Source of the DNA: Phymorhynchus buccinoides
Taxonomy: Eukaryota > Mollusca > Gastropoda > Neogastropoda > Raphitomidae
DNA length: 64,000 nt
Assembly: GCA_017654935.2 (NCBI GenBank)
Contig: CM065699.1
Span: 15,303,321-15,367,320 of the forward strand
Reading direction: 5' to 3'
Part shown: piece by piece, positions 1 through 11,213 of the stretch
Numbering within the stretch: the first letter of the stretch is position 1
How the letters are laid out: each line of letters opens with the position of its first letter
Program-made: the position numbers and the translations under genes
The notes under the pieces: model-generated
What the model was told of the DNA's origin: nothing
The model's database searches: none
The model's input: the letters and a program-made list of their open reading frames with translations, nothing else

Positions 1-199
1 TTTTCAAAGACCCTTTATCCTATTTTCAAAGACCTATCTATTATCAAAGCCACTTCTCGTTGAAAAGGCAGCTACCAGGCATTTTCAACTTCTTTTCTAC
101 TTGACGATTGCTTCGATCACAATCACTCAAGCTGCACCAGTCTAGCCAAAAGACACGGATATAGAGAAGGGAAGTAACTCTCGACAAATTGAGGACGTC

Positions 200-480
200 T
201 GCTTGACAAAACTTGATCTACACAATCATCGACGTATTGACAATATTGTTCTTACAGTTATGGTAAGTGCAACTGGCTCCACCTTAAGCAGTGATAGACA
301 TTTCCTACAGAATGTTACCATAATGATCAATATATATCTACGTAATCATCGACGTACTGACAATATTGTTCTTACAATTATGGTAAGTGTAACTGGCTCC
401 ACCTTAAGCAGTGATAAACATTTCTTGCGGAATTTCGATATAATGATCAATATTGGTCTATCTACGTAATCATATAGTAT
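200..480 (+). repeat. Two direct copies of a ~120-bp sequence
   Basis: The segment with catcgacgtattgacaat, gttatggtaagtg and ctccaccttaagcag appears at 224-345 and again at 344-460. A third diverged copy is at 855-930, directly after the SINE. This suggests the SINE inserted into, or split, this array. Confidence 0.75.
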
Positions 481-482
481 AA

Positions 483-591
483 AGTGGCAGTGGTAGTGCG
501 TTCGCTTCGTGTCAAGTAAACCCGAGTTCGAACCTGGGTACAGGGGATTTTTCCTCTCACTTTGCACTAGGCCTTGCGGTCTGAACGTGGA

Positions 592-625
<34 letters not shown>

Positions 626-856
626 GTGCCCATGCACTTAGCACACGTTAAACCCAGTGGCAACAAAAAAGTTGTCATTTGGTCCAAATTTACCCCCCTC
701 CCTTCCTTCCTCATCAGTCACACAAAAATCGCATGCAATTTTTTTTATCTTAAATTGGGTGGCGCGCCTCTGGCTGCGACGCGCTCTCCAGGTGGGAGCA
801 ACCCGAATTTCACAGAGACGCCTCTGTGACTATAATGTACCTAACCTAACCTAATC
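483..856 (+). mobile_element. tRNA-derived SINE, family A
   Basis: It starts with a tRNA-like head with an A-box-like TGGTAGTGCG and a B box GAGTTCGAACC. A conserved central region follows (tttcggatgagacgataaac), then a 3' region ending in the simple tail (ACCTA)n near 838-856. An inverted relative is at 52660-52928. Non-coding. Confidence 0.82.
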
Positions 857-1289
857 ATCGACGTATTGACAATATTGTTCTTACAGTTATGGTGAGCGTG
901 ACAGGCTCCACCCCCAGCTGTGACAGACATTTCTTCTCGTAGGGGTTGAAGGCCTCCTGCCACAGGATTTCCGGTTGAAGAAGGTAACCGCAACTGGAAC
1001 CGAAGGAAACACCACTATGCATAAATCAGGCATGGTAGTGGGGGCAAAGTGGTTTTCAAGGAAAATGGACGGAGGTCCAGGGGGTCCAGGTCTACCATGC
1101 CTGATAAATGTTAAAAAAATAATTCCTTCTTCTGCATTCAAATGCAACTATAATCGTACCAGCAACACCGCATCCTCTTATACAGTTTATGAATCAGTCT
1201 TGCATGTGAAACAGTGTCGAAGGCCTTGCGTAAAGTCCAAACAAACAGCATCAACTGGTGCACCATCGTCCAGTGAGGACATCAAAAAC

Positions 1290-2495
1290 AAAACAAAAAT
1301 CGTACGACTGTACGATACGATTCGATCACGTGGTCTCCAAGAACATATGTGATTCGAGCTTCGAGATCACGCGATCGAATCGTATCGTACAGTCGTGCGA
1401 CTTTAGCTGACGTGTGGCTGGCCCTTTAGACCGAGTGTACGATACGATTCGATCACGTGGTCTCCAAGAACATATGTGATTCGAGCTTCGAGATCACGCG
1501 ATCGAATCGTATCGTACAGTCGTGCGACTTTAGCTGACGTGTAGCTGGCCCTTTAGACCGAGTGTACGATACGATTTGATAACGTGGTCTCCAAGAACAT
1601 ATGTGATTCATGCTTCGAGATCACGCGATCGAATCGTATCGTACAGTCGTGCGACTTTAGCTGACGTGTGGCTGGCCCTTTAGACCGAGTGTACGATACG
1701 ATTCGATCACGTGGTCTCCAAGAACAAATACGATTCGCGCTTCGAGATCACGCGATCGAATCGTATCGTACAGTCGTGCGACTTTAGCTGACGTGTGGCT
1801 GGCCCTTTAGACCGTGTACGATACGATTAAATTCACAGCTGTTTCGGGAGGAACATTTAGTTTATCTATTTTTTCAGAAGTTGTTTCAAGCCAACTTTAG
1901 TTTACCATAAGTTGCTTTTCATAAATTACAATCACGAATATGTTGTAGTATGTGACTAAATTACTTATATTCAGTGGATATTGCTAGATGTTCACTCATG
2001 GGCAATTTTATTTATGTTTGTGTATTATTCAAGAACATTTTCTACTAAATATGTTGTATGATATTGCTCAACAAAATAAGTTTTTACCATAAATCTGATG
2101 TAAGAAATATATTAAAAATACAATGAAGAACATACAGCCCAAATATTTTTACAAGCAAAAGCTTGGTGCAGTTTTTATCTAAGATTTCTAAATTCAGTCT
2201 TTTAACTAAATAGCTTTATTTTGTATGGGGTGGAACAGCTGTGGATTCGATCACGTGGTCTCCAAGAACAAATGTGATTCGAGCTTCGAGATCACGCGAT
2301 CGAATCGTATCGTACAGTCGTGCGACTTTAGCTGACGTGTGGCTGGCCCTTTAGACCGAGTGTACGATACGATTTGATCACGTGGTCTCCAAGAACATAT
2401 GTGATTCGAGCTTCGAGATCACGCGATCGAATCGTATCGTACAGTCGTGCGACTTTAACGGACGTGTGGCTGGCCCTTTAGACCAAGTGATATCA
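1290..2495. repeat. 126-bp satellite of palindromic units, six copies
   Basis: Each unit contains a near-palindrome: GTACGATACGATTCGATCACG and its inverse CGCGATCGAATCGTATCGTA around a short spacer, followed by a linker ending cctttagaccgag. Four units run from 1300 to 1825 and two from 2244 to 2495, separated by an AT-rich insertion. Confidence 0.92.
1829..2243. mobile_element. ~0.4-kb AT-rich insertion with short inverted ends
   Basis: It interrupts a satellite unit between GATACGATT and GATTCGATCACG. Ends read CACAGCTGTTTCG and GGAACAGCTGTG, inverted to each other; GATT occurs on both sides. Likely a non-autonomous DNA transposon; superfamily not assigned. Confidence 0.65.
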
Positions 2496-2732
2496 CAAAA
2501 CTGCATGTCCGGCGAAGGTCTTGTGACATCCCCCATAGCTGGATTCTGAGGTCTGTTTCTGTCGTTTATTTATGTTATGTGTGGGTGTTACTTCTCTGTC
2601 CATCTTGCTTGGCATGTTTGTACGAATGCGTTACGACTGCTAAAGTGTGTGGCTGTGAGCGCTTTGATTTGATTTTTATCTCCCCAAAAGTGCTGTATAA
2701 ATACTGAATGTTGTTGTTGTCCTTCAAGGCCA

Positions 2733-2875
2733 GGGCCTGTATTCATGTTACTTGTTAGTATGATGCTAACTTAGAAGCTCTTCCAATGTCCTATAGGATT
2801 TAATAGGACTTTTGGAAGAGCTTCTAAGTTAGCATGATGCTAAGTCTCATGCTATCTCAACGTGAATACAGGCCC
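2733..2875. mobile_element. Palindromic MITE (GGGCCTGTATTCA ends)
   Basis: About 143 bp, almost fully self-complementary: GGGCCTGTATTCA...TGAATACAGGCCC, with inner arms around agaagctcttcca / tggaagagcttct. It sits inside a small LINE RNase H-like remnant (2716-2945). Confidence 0.8.
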
Positions 2876-2945
2876 AGGTCTGTTGCCGCCTTTCCTCATA
2901 CAGAGGGCAGTCCTGAAGGATGTGGGATGGGGTCTGGTAAAGACC
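2876..2945 (-). pseudogene. LINE 3' remnant
   Basis: The stretch cagtcctgaaggatgtgg with neighbours resembles the inverse of the TPEHILQDC-type cysteine/histidine motif seen in the larger LINE fragment at 24.4-24.9 kb. It is too short to classify further. Confidence 0.45.
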
Positions 2946-3495
2946 ACATTCTCGTGAAACTGAAAGGTATGATTTTTTAACAAGTGAGTTCATACAGATC
3001 ACAAATTTTTTTTAAAAACCATTAAAAACACGAAACAAACTGCAATGTCACTGAATCAGAAACTATACAAATACATGTGTAAGAAGCAGCAATACACTGT
3101 GTTTCACTCAACAAACCAGAAAAACTGGAAATTTTCATCAGCAATGTTTTTATCAACTACACAAAAACACTGCTGATCCAAAAACATTTCCTATATCCAT
3201 GCTCTAGGTTTGTCATGACAACATTTCTATAGTAATTATGCGTAAATTCTCATGCACATGTGACTTTTTTTTCCAGTGGAAAGAAAACGCAGTTTACACA
3301 GGAGAGAAAAGTAGGAGGAGAAAAGAATCTCCGTTTATTGGCTAGCTCTTCCTGCACGATGCGGCAGAGGACAAAACAAATAAACCCTGACCTTCCGTTG
3401 TCCATGAATTGCATGTGTTTGTCGGGGGTCTGATAGTTCAGGGCCAGTAACAGGAAGTAGCGCTATATAAGCTTTATTGATGATTGTTGTTACTA

Positions 3496-3671
3496 CAGCG
3501 GAACCTCCCTTATAAGACCTCCCATTATAAGACTCCCTCCCACATAAGACCTACTTCTCTGAGACATTGCCCTTCTTTGTAAGCATTAAAATTACCTCCC
3601 TTTTAAGACCCCTCCCTTATAAGATCTCATTTGGGATGATTTTTGAAAGTCTTATAAGGGAGGTTCCACTG
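3496..3671. mobile_element. TA-flanked MITE, pogo/Tc1-like (family P1)
   Basis: The ends are inverted: CAGCGGAACCTCCCTTATAA...CCTTATAAGGGAGGTTCCACTG, flanked by TA on both sides. The interior repeats the end motif in both orientations (cttataagac). It is inserted in a duplicated exon y fragment. Other copies: 3891, 43661, 48028, 52473. Confidence 0.85.
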
Positions 3672-3890
3672 TAATATCATTAACCCCTGACCTTCCGTTG
3701 GCCATGAATCGCCCCTGGTTGAGCTGCATGTGTCTGTCGGGGGTCTGGAAGTTGAGGGCCAGTAACTGAGAGCAGAACTTTATAAGCTTTATCGATGATT
3801 GTTGTTATTATTATTATCAATAACCCCTGACCTTCCGCTGGCCATGAATCGCCCCTAGTTGAGCTGCATGTGTCTGTCGGGCGTCTGGTA

Positions 3891-4065
3891 CAGCGGAACC
3901 TCCCTTATAAGACCTCCCATTATACGACTCCCTCCCACATAAGACCTACTTCTCTGAGACATTGCCCTTCTTTGAAGTATTAAAATTACCTCACTTATAA
4001 GACCCCTCACTCATAAGACCTCATTTTGGATGATTTTTGGAGGTCTTATGACGGAGGTTCCACTG
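3891..4065. mobile_element. TA-flanked MITE, family P1
   Basis: Inserted at TA within GTCTGG-TA-GTTGAGGG. The intact exon y has the uninterrupted sequence at 4200, giving a perfect empty site with TA duplication. Confidence 0.9.
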
Positions 4066-4148
4066 TAGTTGAGGGCCAGTAACTGAGAGCAACGTTATAT
4101 AAGCTTTATTGATGATTGTTGTTATTATTATTATTATTAACCTCTGAC

Positions 4149-4319
4149 CTTCCGTTGGCCATGAATCGCCCCTGGTTGAGCTGCATGTGTCTGTCGGGGG
4201 TCTGGTAGTTGAGGGCCAGCAGCTGGGAGCCGCAGTTCCACAGGGGCACGGGGTTGTAGTTGGAGGAGTCCACGCGCTGACCCTTGGGGTACACCCGGCT
4301 CAGCTGACTGCGATGGTAC
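4149..4319 (-). CDS. PLCG: PLC gamma exon y: Y box core, starts at a U12 AT-AC acceptor
   Basis: Starts after ...TGGAAC; donor GGAAG/gtcaga. It encodes [20 protein letters not shown], then [20 protein letters not shown], then a [13 protein letters not shown] segment. These are the Y-box substrate-binding residues (QLSRxYP, DSSNY, GSQxxALN). Vertebrate PLCG1 reads YNRLQLSRIYPKGQR at the junction, confirming the splice. The next exon should begin with CGYVLQP and is outside the window. Confidence 0.95.
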
Positions 4320-4434
4320 GTTCCACAGGAGTCAAGGAAACGCAGGGATTTTAGTGAGGAAAAGCATCGCATTTTAATAGTCCATAAAACACAGCCTGAT
4401 GAAAGCTCTAGAAGCAGAAAGCTTGCTGTCTCTC

Positions 4435-4520
<86 letters not shown>

Positions 4521-4945
4521 GCAGACAGACAGACAGACAGACACCACACCCACAGTAATACCTGGTAAGAATTTACCTTTTCTTTATCCATACAGTACAG
4601 TAATAATTATCAAACTTAGGTCAAAAGGGATTTCGGCTATCTTATATATTACACCCCCTCACCCACCCTCCCTCAAATGTTTGCATTTAAAAAGATTTTT
4701 TACTGAGAAGCAACATTCTGCAATTTTCAGGATTTAAAAGGGATTGGGTTAGGATCAGCCTAGGATTCTCATCAAGAAACTGAAAGAACCAGACTTTGAC
4801 GATTGTAAACATGAGGGTGTGTGCAAAATACAACTTAGCCAGAGAACACACACACGCACATGTGCGCGCACACACACAAGCACGCGCTCACACACGCACG
4901 CGCGCGCATACACACACACACACCCAACAGAACGAAAAAGGATAT
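4320..4945 (-). other. U12-type AT-AC intron
   Basis: Read on the minus strand, the intron begins ATATCCTTT (4945 down), has a branch-point motif TTTCCTTGACTCC (branch A at 4332), and ends AC at 4321-4320, 12 nt past the branch A. These are the three defining marks of minor-spliceosome AT-AC introns. Inside lies a pure GA/CT tract (4438-4515). Confidence 0.93.
4438..4515. repeat. GA microsatellite
   Basis: Pure GA repeat of about 77 bp, followed by a short CAGA run, inside the AT-AC intron. Confidence 0.98.
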
Positions 4946-5036
4946 TTTAAGAACAGCTTGGCTTTGTTTTTGTTGACGTATTTCTCAGCCTTGGTCTCTG
5001 GGAATGAAGACATCTCATAGAACGGACCCGGAATTT
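4946..5036 (-). CDS. PLCG: PLC gamma exon x: Y box start, ends at a U12 AT-AC donor
   Basis: Acceptor ttacag; 2 nt + 29 codons + 2 nt. It encodes IPGPFYEMSSFPETKAEKYV then NKNKAKLFL, nearly identical to DMSSFPETKAEKYVNKAKGKKFL. There is no usable GT donor at the aligned end. The intron instead begins ATATCCTTT at 4945, the U12-type consensus. With the matching AC acceptor the protein reads on without gap. Confidence 0.93.
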
Positions 5037-5410
5037 CTGTAACCGTACAATCATATCACATTCAATATTTTAACACAAGTCAGTTCATTTTTACACACAA
5101 AAAATCCTACACACACACACAACTAGGACTGACCGGCCCAGCTTAGCAGATCGCAATCTAGAACAAGCACTCCCGCCCACTAAACATAATTTTCCCTACC
5201 GGTCCAGTAGCCTAAAGACACAGATTGCACAAGATCTCATTGCTCTGCAAGTAATCTGGTAACTTGCATGGTCTTACGTGCGCTTTTTTTTTACACCCCC
5301 TTAACCTACCCCCTCTCCTGCCCGATTTCTTTTCAAAAACAAATAATGGCTTATTGCCCTGATCTTTATTTTGAACTTCTGCTGAACTGATCTCACAGAA
5401 AAAGTACATA

Positions 5411-6136
5411 CACTATCTGAACTGAGTGTCACAAGCTCCCCCCCCCCCCCTCCCCCTTCTCATGCTCCCCCTCTACAGGCATAATCAGCATGACCCAGAC
5501 CCATCCCACTCACTATCAGAGCTGAAGGGCACCCCCTTCCTGCTCCCCCTCTACAGGCATAATAGACTGGCCCAGACCCATCCCACTCACTATCAGAGCT
5601 GAAGGGCACAGCCTCCCTGCTCCCTGTCTACAGGCATAATAGACTGACCCACCCATTCAACTCACTAACAGAGCTGAAGGGCATGATCTTCCTGCTCCCC
5701 CTCTACAGGCATAATCAGCATGACCCAGACCCATCCCACTCACTATCAGAGCTGAAGGGCACCCCCCTTCCTGCTCCCCCTCTACAGGCATAATCAGCAT
5801 GACCCAGACCCATCCCACTCACTATCAGAGCTGAAGGGCACCCCCCTTCCTGATCCCCCTCTACAGGCATAATCAGCATGACCCAGACCCATCCCACTCA
5901 CTATCAGAGCTGAAGGGCACCCCCCTTCCTGCTCCCCCTCTACAGGCATAATCAGCATGACCCAGACCCATCCCACTCACTATCAGAGCTGAAGGGCACC
6001 CCCCTTCCTGATCCCCCTCTACAGGCATAATAGACCGGCCCAGACCCATCCCACTCACTATCAGAGTTGAAGGGCACCCCCCTTCCTGCTCCCCCTCTAC
6101 GGGCATAATAGACCGACACAGACCCATCCCACTCAC
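5411..6136 (-). repeat. Tandem copies of exon w 3' end plus donor (78-79 bp)
   Basis: About nine copies of a unit holding the last ~20 exon bases, the donor GATA/gtgagt and intron start. Spacing is 78 bp for the two copies nearest the exon and then 79 bp. Intron-side parts are C-rich. The same intron motif (cctctacaggcataat) is reused in the minisatellite at 6.35-7.6 kb. Confidence 0.92.
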
Positions 6137-6233
6137 TATCAGAGCTGAAGGGCACGGCCTGGCAGTAGACGATCAGGTCGGAGAACTCTCTAGCGATGCG
6201 CATCGTCCTCTCCAGCATCTTCTGCTCCGACGT
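6137..6233 (-). CDS. PLCG: PLC gamma exon w: linker from split PH to Y box
   Basis: Acceptor gtgcag, donor GATA/gtgagt; 32 codons plus 1 nt. It encodes EQKMLERTMRIAREFSDLIV then YCQAVPFSSD, matching KMMERRKKIALELSELVVYCRPVPF. The exon end and donor seed a nine-copy 78-79-bp array in the intron; the reading frame stays open through the first copies. Confidence 0.95.
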
Positions 6234-6349
6234 CTGCACGGGAAAGAAAAACTACAGAAGTTGAATCATTACCCATGGCACGGCCCAGAAAACGTGCAAT
6301 GAGTATGACACATGCGCGGGTGCATGTGGTGCCCCAAGCTTTTGACTGA

Positions 6350-7620
6350 ACTTTAAACCCAGACCCATCCTAACCCAGACCCAAGCTCTTGACTGAACTT
6401 TCCATCATAATATCGTCGGTGCTCCCTTCCTGCCCCCCCTCTACAGGCATAATAGACTAACCCAGACCCATCCTAACCCAAGCTTTTGACTGAACTGTCC
6501 ATCATAATATCGTCGGTGCTCCCTTCCTGCCCCCCCTCTACAGGCATAATAGACTAACCCAGACCCATCCTAACCCAAGCTTTTGACTGAACTTTCCATC
6601 ATAATATCGTCAGTGCTCCCTTCCTGCCCCCCCTCTACAGGCATAATAGACTAACCCAGACCCATCCTAACCCAGACCCAAGCTCTTGACTGAACTTTCC
6701 ATCATAATATCGTCGGTGCTCCCTTCCTGCCCCCCCTCTACAGGCATAATAGACTAACCCAGACCCATCCTAACCCAGACCCAAGCTTTTGACTGAACTT
6801 TCCATCATAATATCGTCAGTGCTCCCTTCCTGCCCCCCCTCTACAGGCATAATAGACTAACCCAGACCCATCCTAACCCAGACCCAAGCTTTTGACTGAA
6901 CTTTCCATCATAATATCGTCGGTGCTCCCTTCCTGCCCCCCCTCTACAGGCATAATAGACTAACCCAGACCCATCCTAACCCAAGCTTTTGACTGAACTT
7001 TCCATCATAATATCGTCAGTGCTCCCTTCCTGCCCCCCCTCTACAGGCATAATAGACTAACCCAGACCCATCCTAACCCAGACCCAAGCTTTTGACTGAA
7101 CTTTCCATTATAATATCGTCAGTGCTCCCTTCCTGCCCCCCCTCTACAGGCATAATAGACTAACCCAGACCCATCCTAACCCAAGCTTTTGACTGAACTT
7201 TCCATCATAATATCGTCAGTGCTCCCTTCCTGCCCCCCCTCTACAGGCATAATAGACTAACCCAGACCCATCCTAACCCAGACCCAAGCTTTTGACTGAA
7301 CTTTCCATCATAATATCGTCAGTGCTCCCTTCCTGCCCCCCCTCTACAGGCATAATAGACTAACCCAGACCCATCCTAACCCAAGCTTTTGACTGAACTT
7401 TCCATCATAATATCGTCAGTGCTCCCTTCCTGCCCCCCCTCTACAGGCATAATAGACTAACCCAGACCCATCCTAACCCAGACCCAAGCTTTTGACTGAA
7501 CTTTCCATCATAATATCGTCAGTGCTCCCTTCCTGCCCCCCCTCTACAGGCATAATAGACTAACCCAGACCCATCCTAACCAAAGCTTTTGACTGAACTT
7601 TCCATCATAATATCGTCAGT
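6350..7620. repeat. Minisatellite of about 103-115 bp units
   Basis: Roughly eleven to twelve units combine aagcttttgactgaac, ccatcataatatcgtc and cctctacaggcataat. The third piece is shared with the exon w array. The ATATCGTC piece matches the terminal inverted repeat of the MITE that ends the array. Confidence 0.93.
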
Positions 7621-8018
7621 GAAATTCAAGAACCTTGTATCTCCATTTTTGGTGGTTTTTTTAGTTAGATACATAGTCAGCTCTCTCATTTTTCCCACCA
7701 CCTTCCACCAAAAGCTCGTGTCTCTAACGACTTTCTATCTAGGGGTAAATGAGGTTGTGAACATTTAAAAAAAACTTGCAAGTCCCAAATTCAGATCTAG
7801 TTAAGGACAAAAACCTCGTATATTCGTTCAAGTCTAAAAATAAAAAACTTTTAAAGTAATTTTAACGAAATGCAGGACTAAACTCGCAATGTCTTCAACA
7901 ACATATTCATCATAGTTAATCAATTGTGGTCAGCGCGGTAAATTTAAAAAAACATTTTTCATTTTTCTCAAAAACACCAAAATTGAGATACGAGGTTTTT
8001 GAATTTCACCGACGATAT
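7611..8018. mobile_element. MITE with ~40-bp terminal inverted repeats
   Basis: The left end reads ATATCGTCAGTGAAATTCAA and the right end is its inverse (TTTGAATTTCACCGACGATA), continuing inward through cttgtatctcc / gagatacgagg. About 400 bp, AT-rich, no coding capacity. Superfamily not assigned. Confidence 0.8.
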
Positions 8019-8408
8019 AACCCTTGCTGTACTGGTCACACCAAGAGCATGAGATGAGCCTTGTCTTCAGGCAAACCTACATCGTCTGAATTCAGGCTTC
8101 ATGTATGCCCACATGCAGCCCTGCACATGTCATACCTAGTGTGTGCAGTGCTAAGAAACTCTATGGAGAGCTGGACAATCAATGAGGATCTTCAGAGAAG
8201 ACACCCACCTCCCCCCACCTCAATCAAGTGTTTCGGCCCTAAACTCCTCACACATGGCACAATCCAGACACACAAAAAAGAAAACAAAGAAATGACAAAA
8301 CGCAATACATAGTCAAAATTCACTAGGAAAGGAAAAAAAAGAAACAAATACAACAAAATAAAGACTAAGCTGATTATAACAACTAAGAAGAACTTGAATT
8401 TTTTGGGT

Positions 8409-8497
<89 letters not shown>
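8409..8497. repeat. GT microsatellite
   Basis: Uninterrupted GT repeat of about 89 bp in the 12.3-kb intron. Confidence 0.98.
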
Positions 8498-8500
<3 letters not shown>

Positions 8501-8959
8501 ATGCTTATTCAATTAACTGCACCTCAAATATATCCATCTAGCCGACCCCCAAAAGCTGGCCTATGCAATCCGAACTTGTAACATGAGAAAAAAAAAGGTG
8601 TAAGTTTCTACTCAAAATATTCAACAAATCCGACAGCTGCCAAATGGGATTTTTTTTTTAACCTGCAAAGCTTCAAGCAATATTAAAATCAAGAAGACAC
8701 AAAACAAAACACACTAAAAACATTAAAAATAGAGCACCACACAAACAAATACACAACAAGTGCAGAGTGATGTTATTGTATTGACGAGACAAAACAGAAC
8801 ATGTAATGCCTTTTTCAAACAACATAGACAACACAACAATACTTCCCCTCTTCACAGTCGAGCAGTCTCCAAATTGTTTTTACATGTGTATTAAAAATAG
8901 ACTAAGAAAACCAATCCAACTTAATTAACACATTGAAACACATGAGCAAATCAGAATTG

Positions 8960-9311
<352 letters not shown>

Positions 9312-9944
9312 CCCCATACCGACACGCTATCATTTTTTTTTTTAAACATAAGCCACCCATTCAGCCCTTTTCCACACACACACACACTCAATACCCACAA
9401 CAAATTAGCAAAGGCTACACACCACATCAAAGACCTGGCAAAAAAACCCAACCCATTACAAGATAGACCTATATACTACGTACTCACACACAAATTATAA
9501 TGATCAGAGGAATAGAACTGTCTTCCCTTAAAGAAACCCACAGGTTTTTTAAATGACCCCCAACACAAGAATCAGAAGAAAAAAAGAAAAGAAAACATTA
9601 TAAACATCATTCACAATATTATATGAAAACTTTCAACTGCAAATGTTTTTGGGGTTTTTTTAAACCCAAAACTTCTTTAGGACAAATGTCCTAACAAATT
9701 TTGGGACTTGTTTTTTTCCCCCACTAACGGGAGAAAAAAAGAGCTCTTATTCTGGTCTTAAGGTTCTTCAGTTCTTCAGTTTTCTGGGTTTTTTTTTTTT
9801 AATATCAAGCAAGACATATATAGCATCTAGCGTGAAAGCCCAACTACAAAGAACATTTTATCATAAAAACATACATAAACAAACAGAATGAAAGAAATTC
9901 ATCTTTGACTTTTCAGGATTTGCATTCTGTTAATCATAAATGAA

Positions 9945-10178
9945 GACTGAAGACTGAAGACTGAAAAGCTTTATTACATAAGGATTAAGATTTTGGGCCG
10001 GGCCCATTCTTCCAATCTGTCCTTGGAACGAAAACTAGCCTAATACAAAACAATTAGACAAACAGATATAAGCATGTATGATGAAGCAAGGCATCAATGA
10101 ATGGCTGAAGAGCATGTGGAAAACCTAGCTATCAATTTGGCCATACCAGGCAGCAGGATTTCTCCCTGCCATTGCTCT
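9945..10178 (-). mobile_element. SINE/LINE 3' end with (TTCAGTC)n tail
   Basis: The minus-strand reading ends aaataaagctttTCAGTCTTCAGTC. Similar tail chemistry (aaataaagcttttcagtgtt) occurs at 49405. At 10125-10178 there is a match to the middle of SINE family B (tggccataccaggcagcag). Confidence 0.6.
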
Positions 10179-10704
10179 ATTATAAGGATATAATTACATA
10201 TTGCATACAAAAAACCCAATGCGTAACACCACAAGAAAATGTTTTTAACTGTTTACAAACAAAACCCAAATCAACTTTTTTTTGGTCTCGAAGGCATGAA
10301 ATATCAACGAAAATAACAATCAATAAGAAAAGTAACAAACTAATAAAACATAGCTCACAGTGAATGCAAAGCAATACATACCGAGTCAAAGAGAGGTTCA
10401 AAATGGGTGGGAGAAAGAAAAGGAGGAAAACGGGTAAAGCATTAACACACGAAAATGGCAAAAAAACGGAAGAGTGCTAAACAGCAACACACAAAACGAA
10501 TATGCAAATTCATGAACAAGCCACATGCACAGTGAGTTATGTGTGACACACAGAGAGAGGATGGGAATGTGAATGCGAATTGTAATCAGATTAAGGCCAA
10601 ATGCCCCATACTGAAGGGGTTTTACATACAAATAAACAAAATTCATAGGTACATATACAATAATGGTAAAGAGCATAAAGAGGAAATATGTACTGTCACA
10701 TTTC

Positions 10705-10752
10705 ACAGAGAGAGAGAGAGAGAGTGAGAGAGGGGGGGGAGAGAGAGAGGGG

Positions 10753-10798
<46 letters not shown>

Positions 10799-10872
10799 AG
10801 AGAGAGAGAGAGAGAGAGGGGGGGAGAGAGAGAGAGAGGGGGAGAGAGAGAGAGAGAGAGAGAGAGGGGGGA

Positions 10873-10923
<51 letters not shown>
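10705..10923. repeat. GA microsatellite with G-rich interruptions
   Basis: About 220 bp of GA repeats interrupted by GGGGGG blocks. Confidence 0.97.
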
Positions 10924-10925
<2 letters not shown>

Positions 10926-11213
10926 AAGATACATTTTATGGATAATAGAAAACTTCCATAAAACAATGTCATCCACCCCGTGGGGATACCAGAGGGTCTT
11001 CCCTACAAAAAGTTCCCTCACCTTCTGCACTTGTAACTTCCTCTAATCTGTCACTCTCTTTGACGCTGCCTTTTCCCTTGGCTTTGCTTGCTATCAGCTA
11101 CTATCTTTCTGCCTAACTGGTCCATTCTCCTGCCTTTTTTCCCAAGAAACTCTTACAAAGGTTTTCTCCAGCCGAAGATGGACATGCTGCCAGGATGAAC
11201 AATTTCTTAGTTA

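Larger units (their letters stand above)
3380..4148 (-). repeat. Tandem copies of exon y 3' end plus donor
   Basis: Copies of the exon sequence around CTTCCG and TGTCTGTCGGGGGTCTGG occur near 3390, 3690, 3830 and 4068-4140, each with the downstream intron start. Two of them are split by TA-flanked MITEs. They lie downstream of the true donor in the transcript. Confidence 0.85.

Noticed and set aside
4320..4945. GT-AG splicing of this intron (donor TTTTTC/gttctg, acceptor cgcag)
   Set aside because: It keeps length but gives KYPFSQLSR in place of the conserved KYHRSQLSR, and the donor is weak. The AT-AC sites match all U12 signals and restore the conserved residues.
5411..7620. CRISPR-like regularly spaced repeats
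   Set aside because: Direct tandem units with no unique spacers, in an animal genome intron.
10398..11030. 210-residue Ser-Leu rich frame
   Set aside because: GA microsatellite translated; no coding signal outside the repeat.
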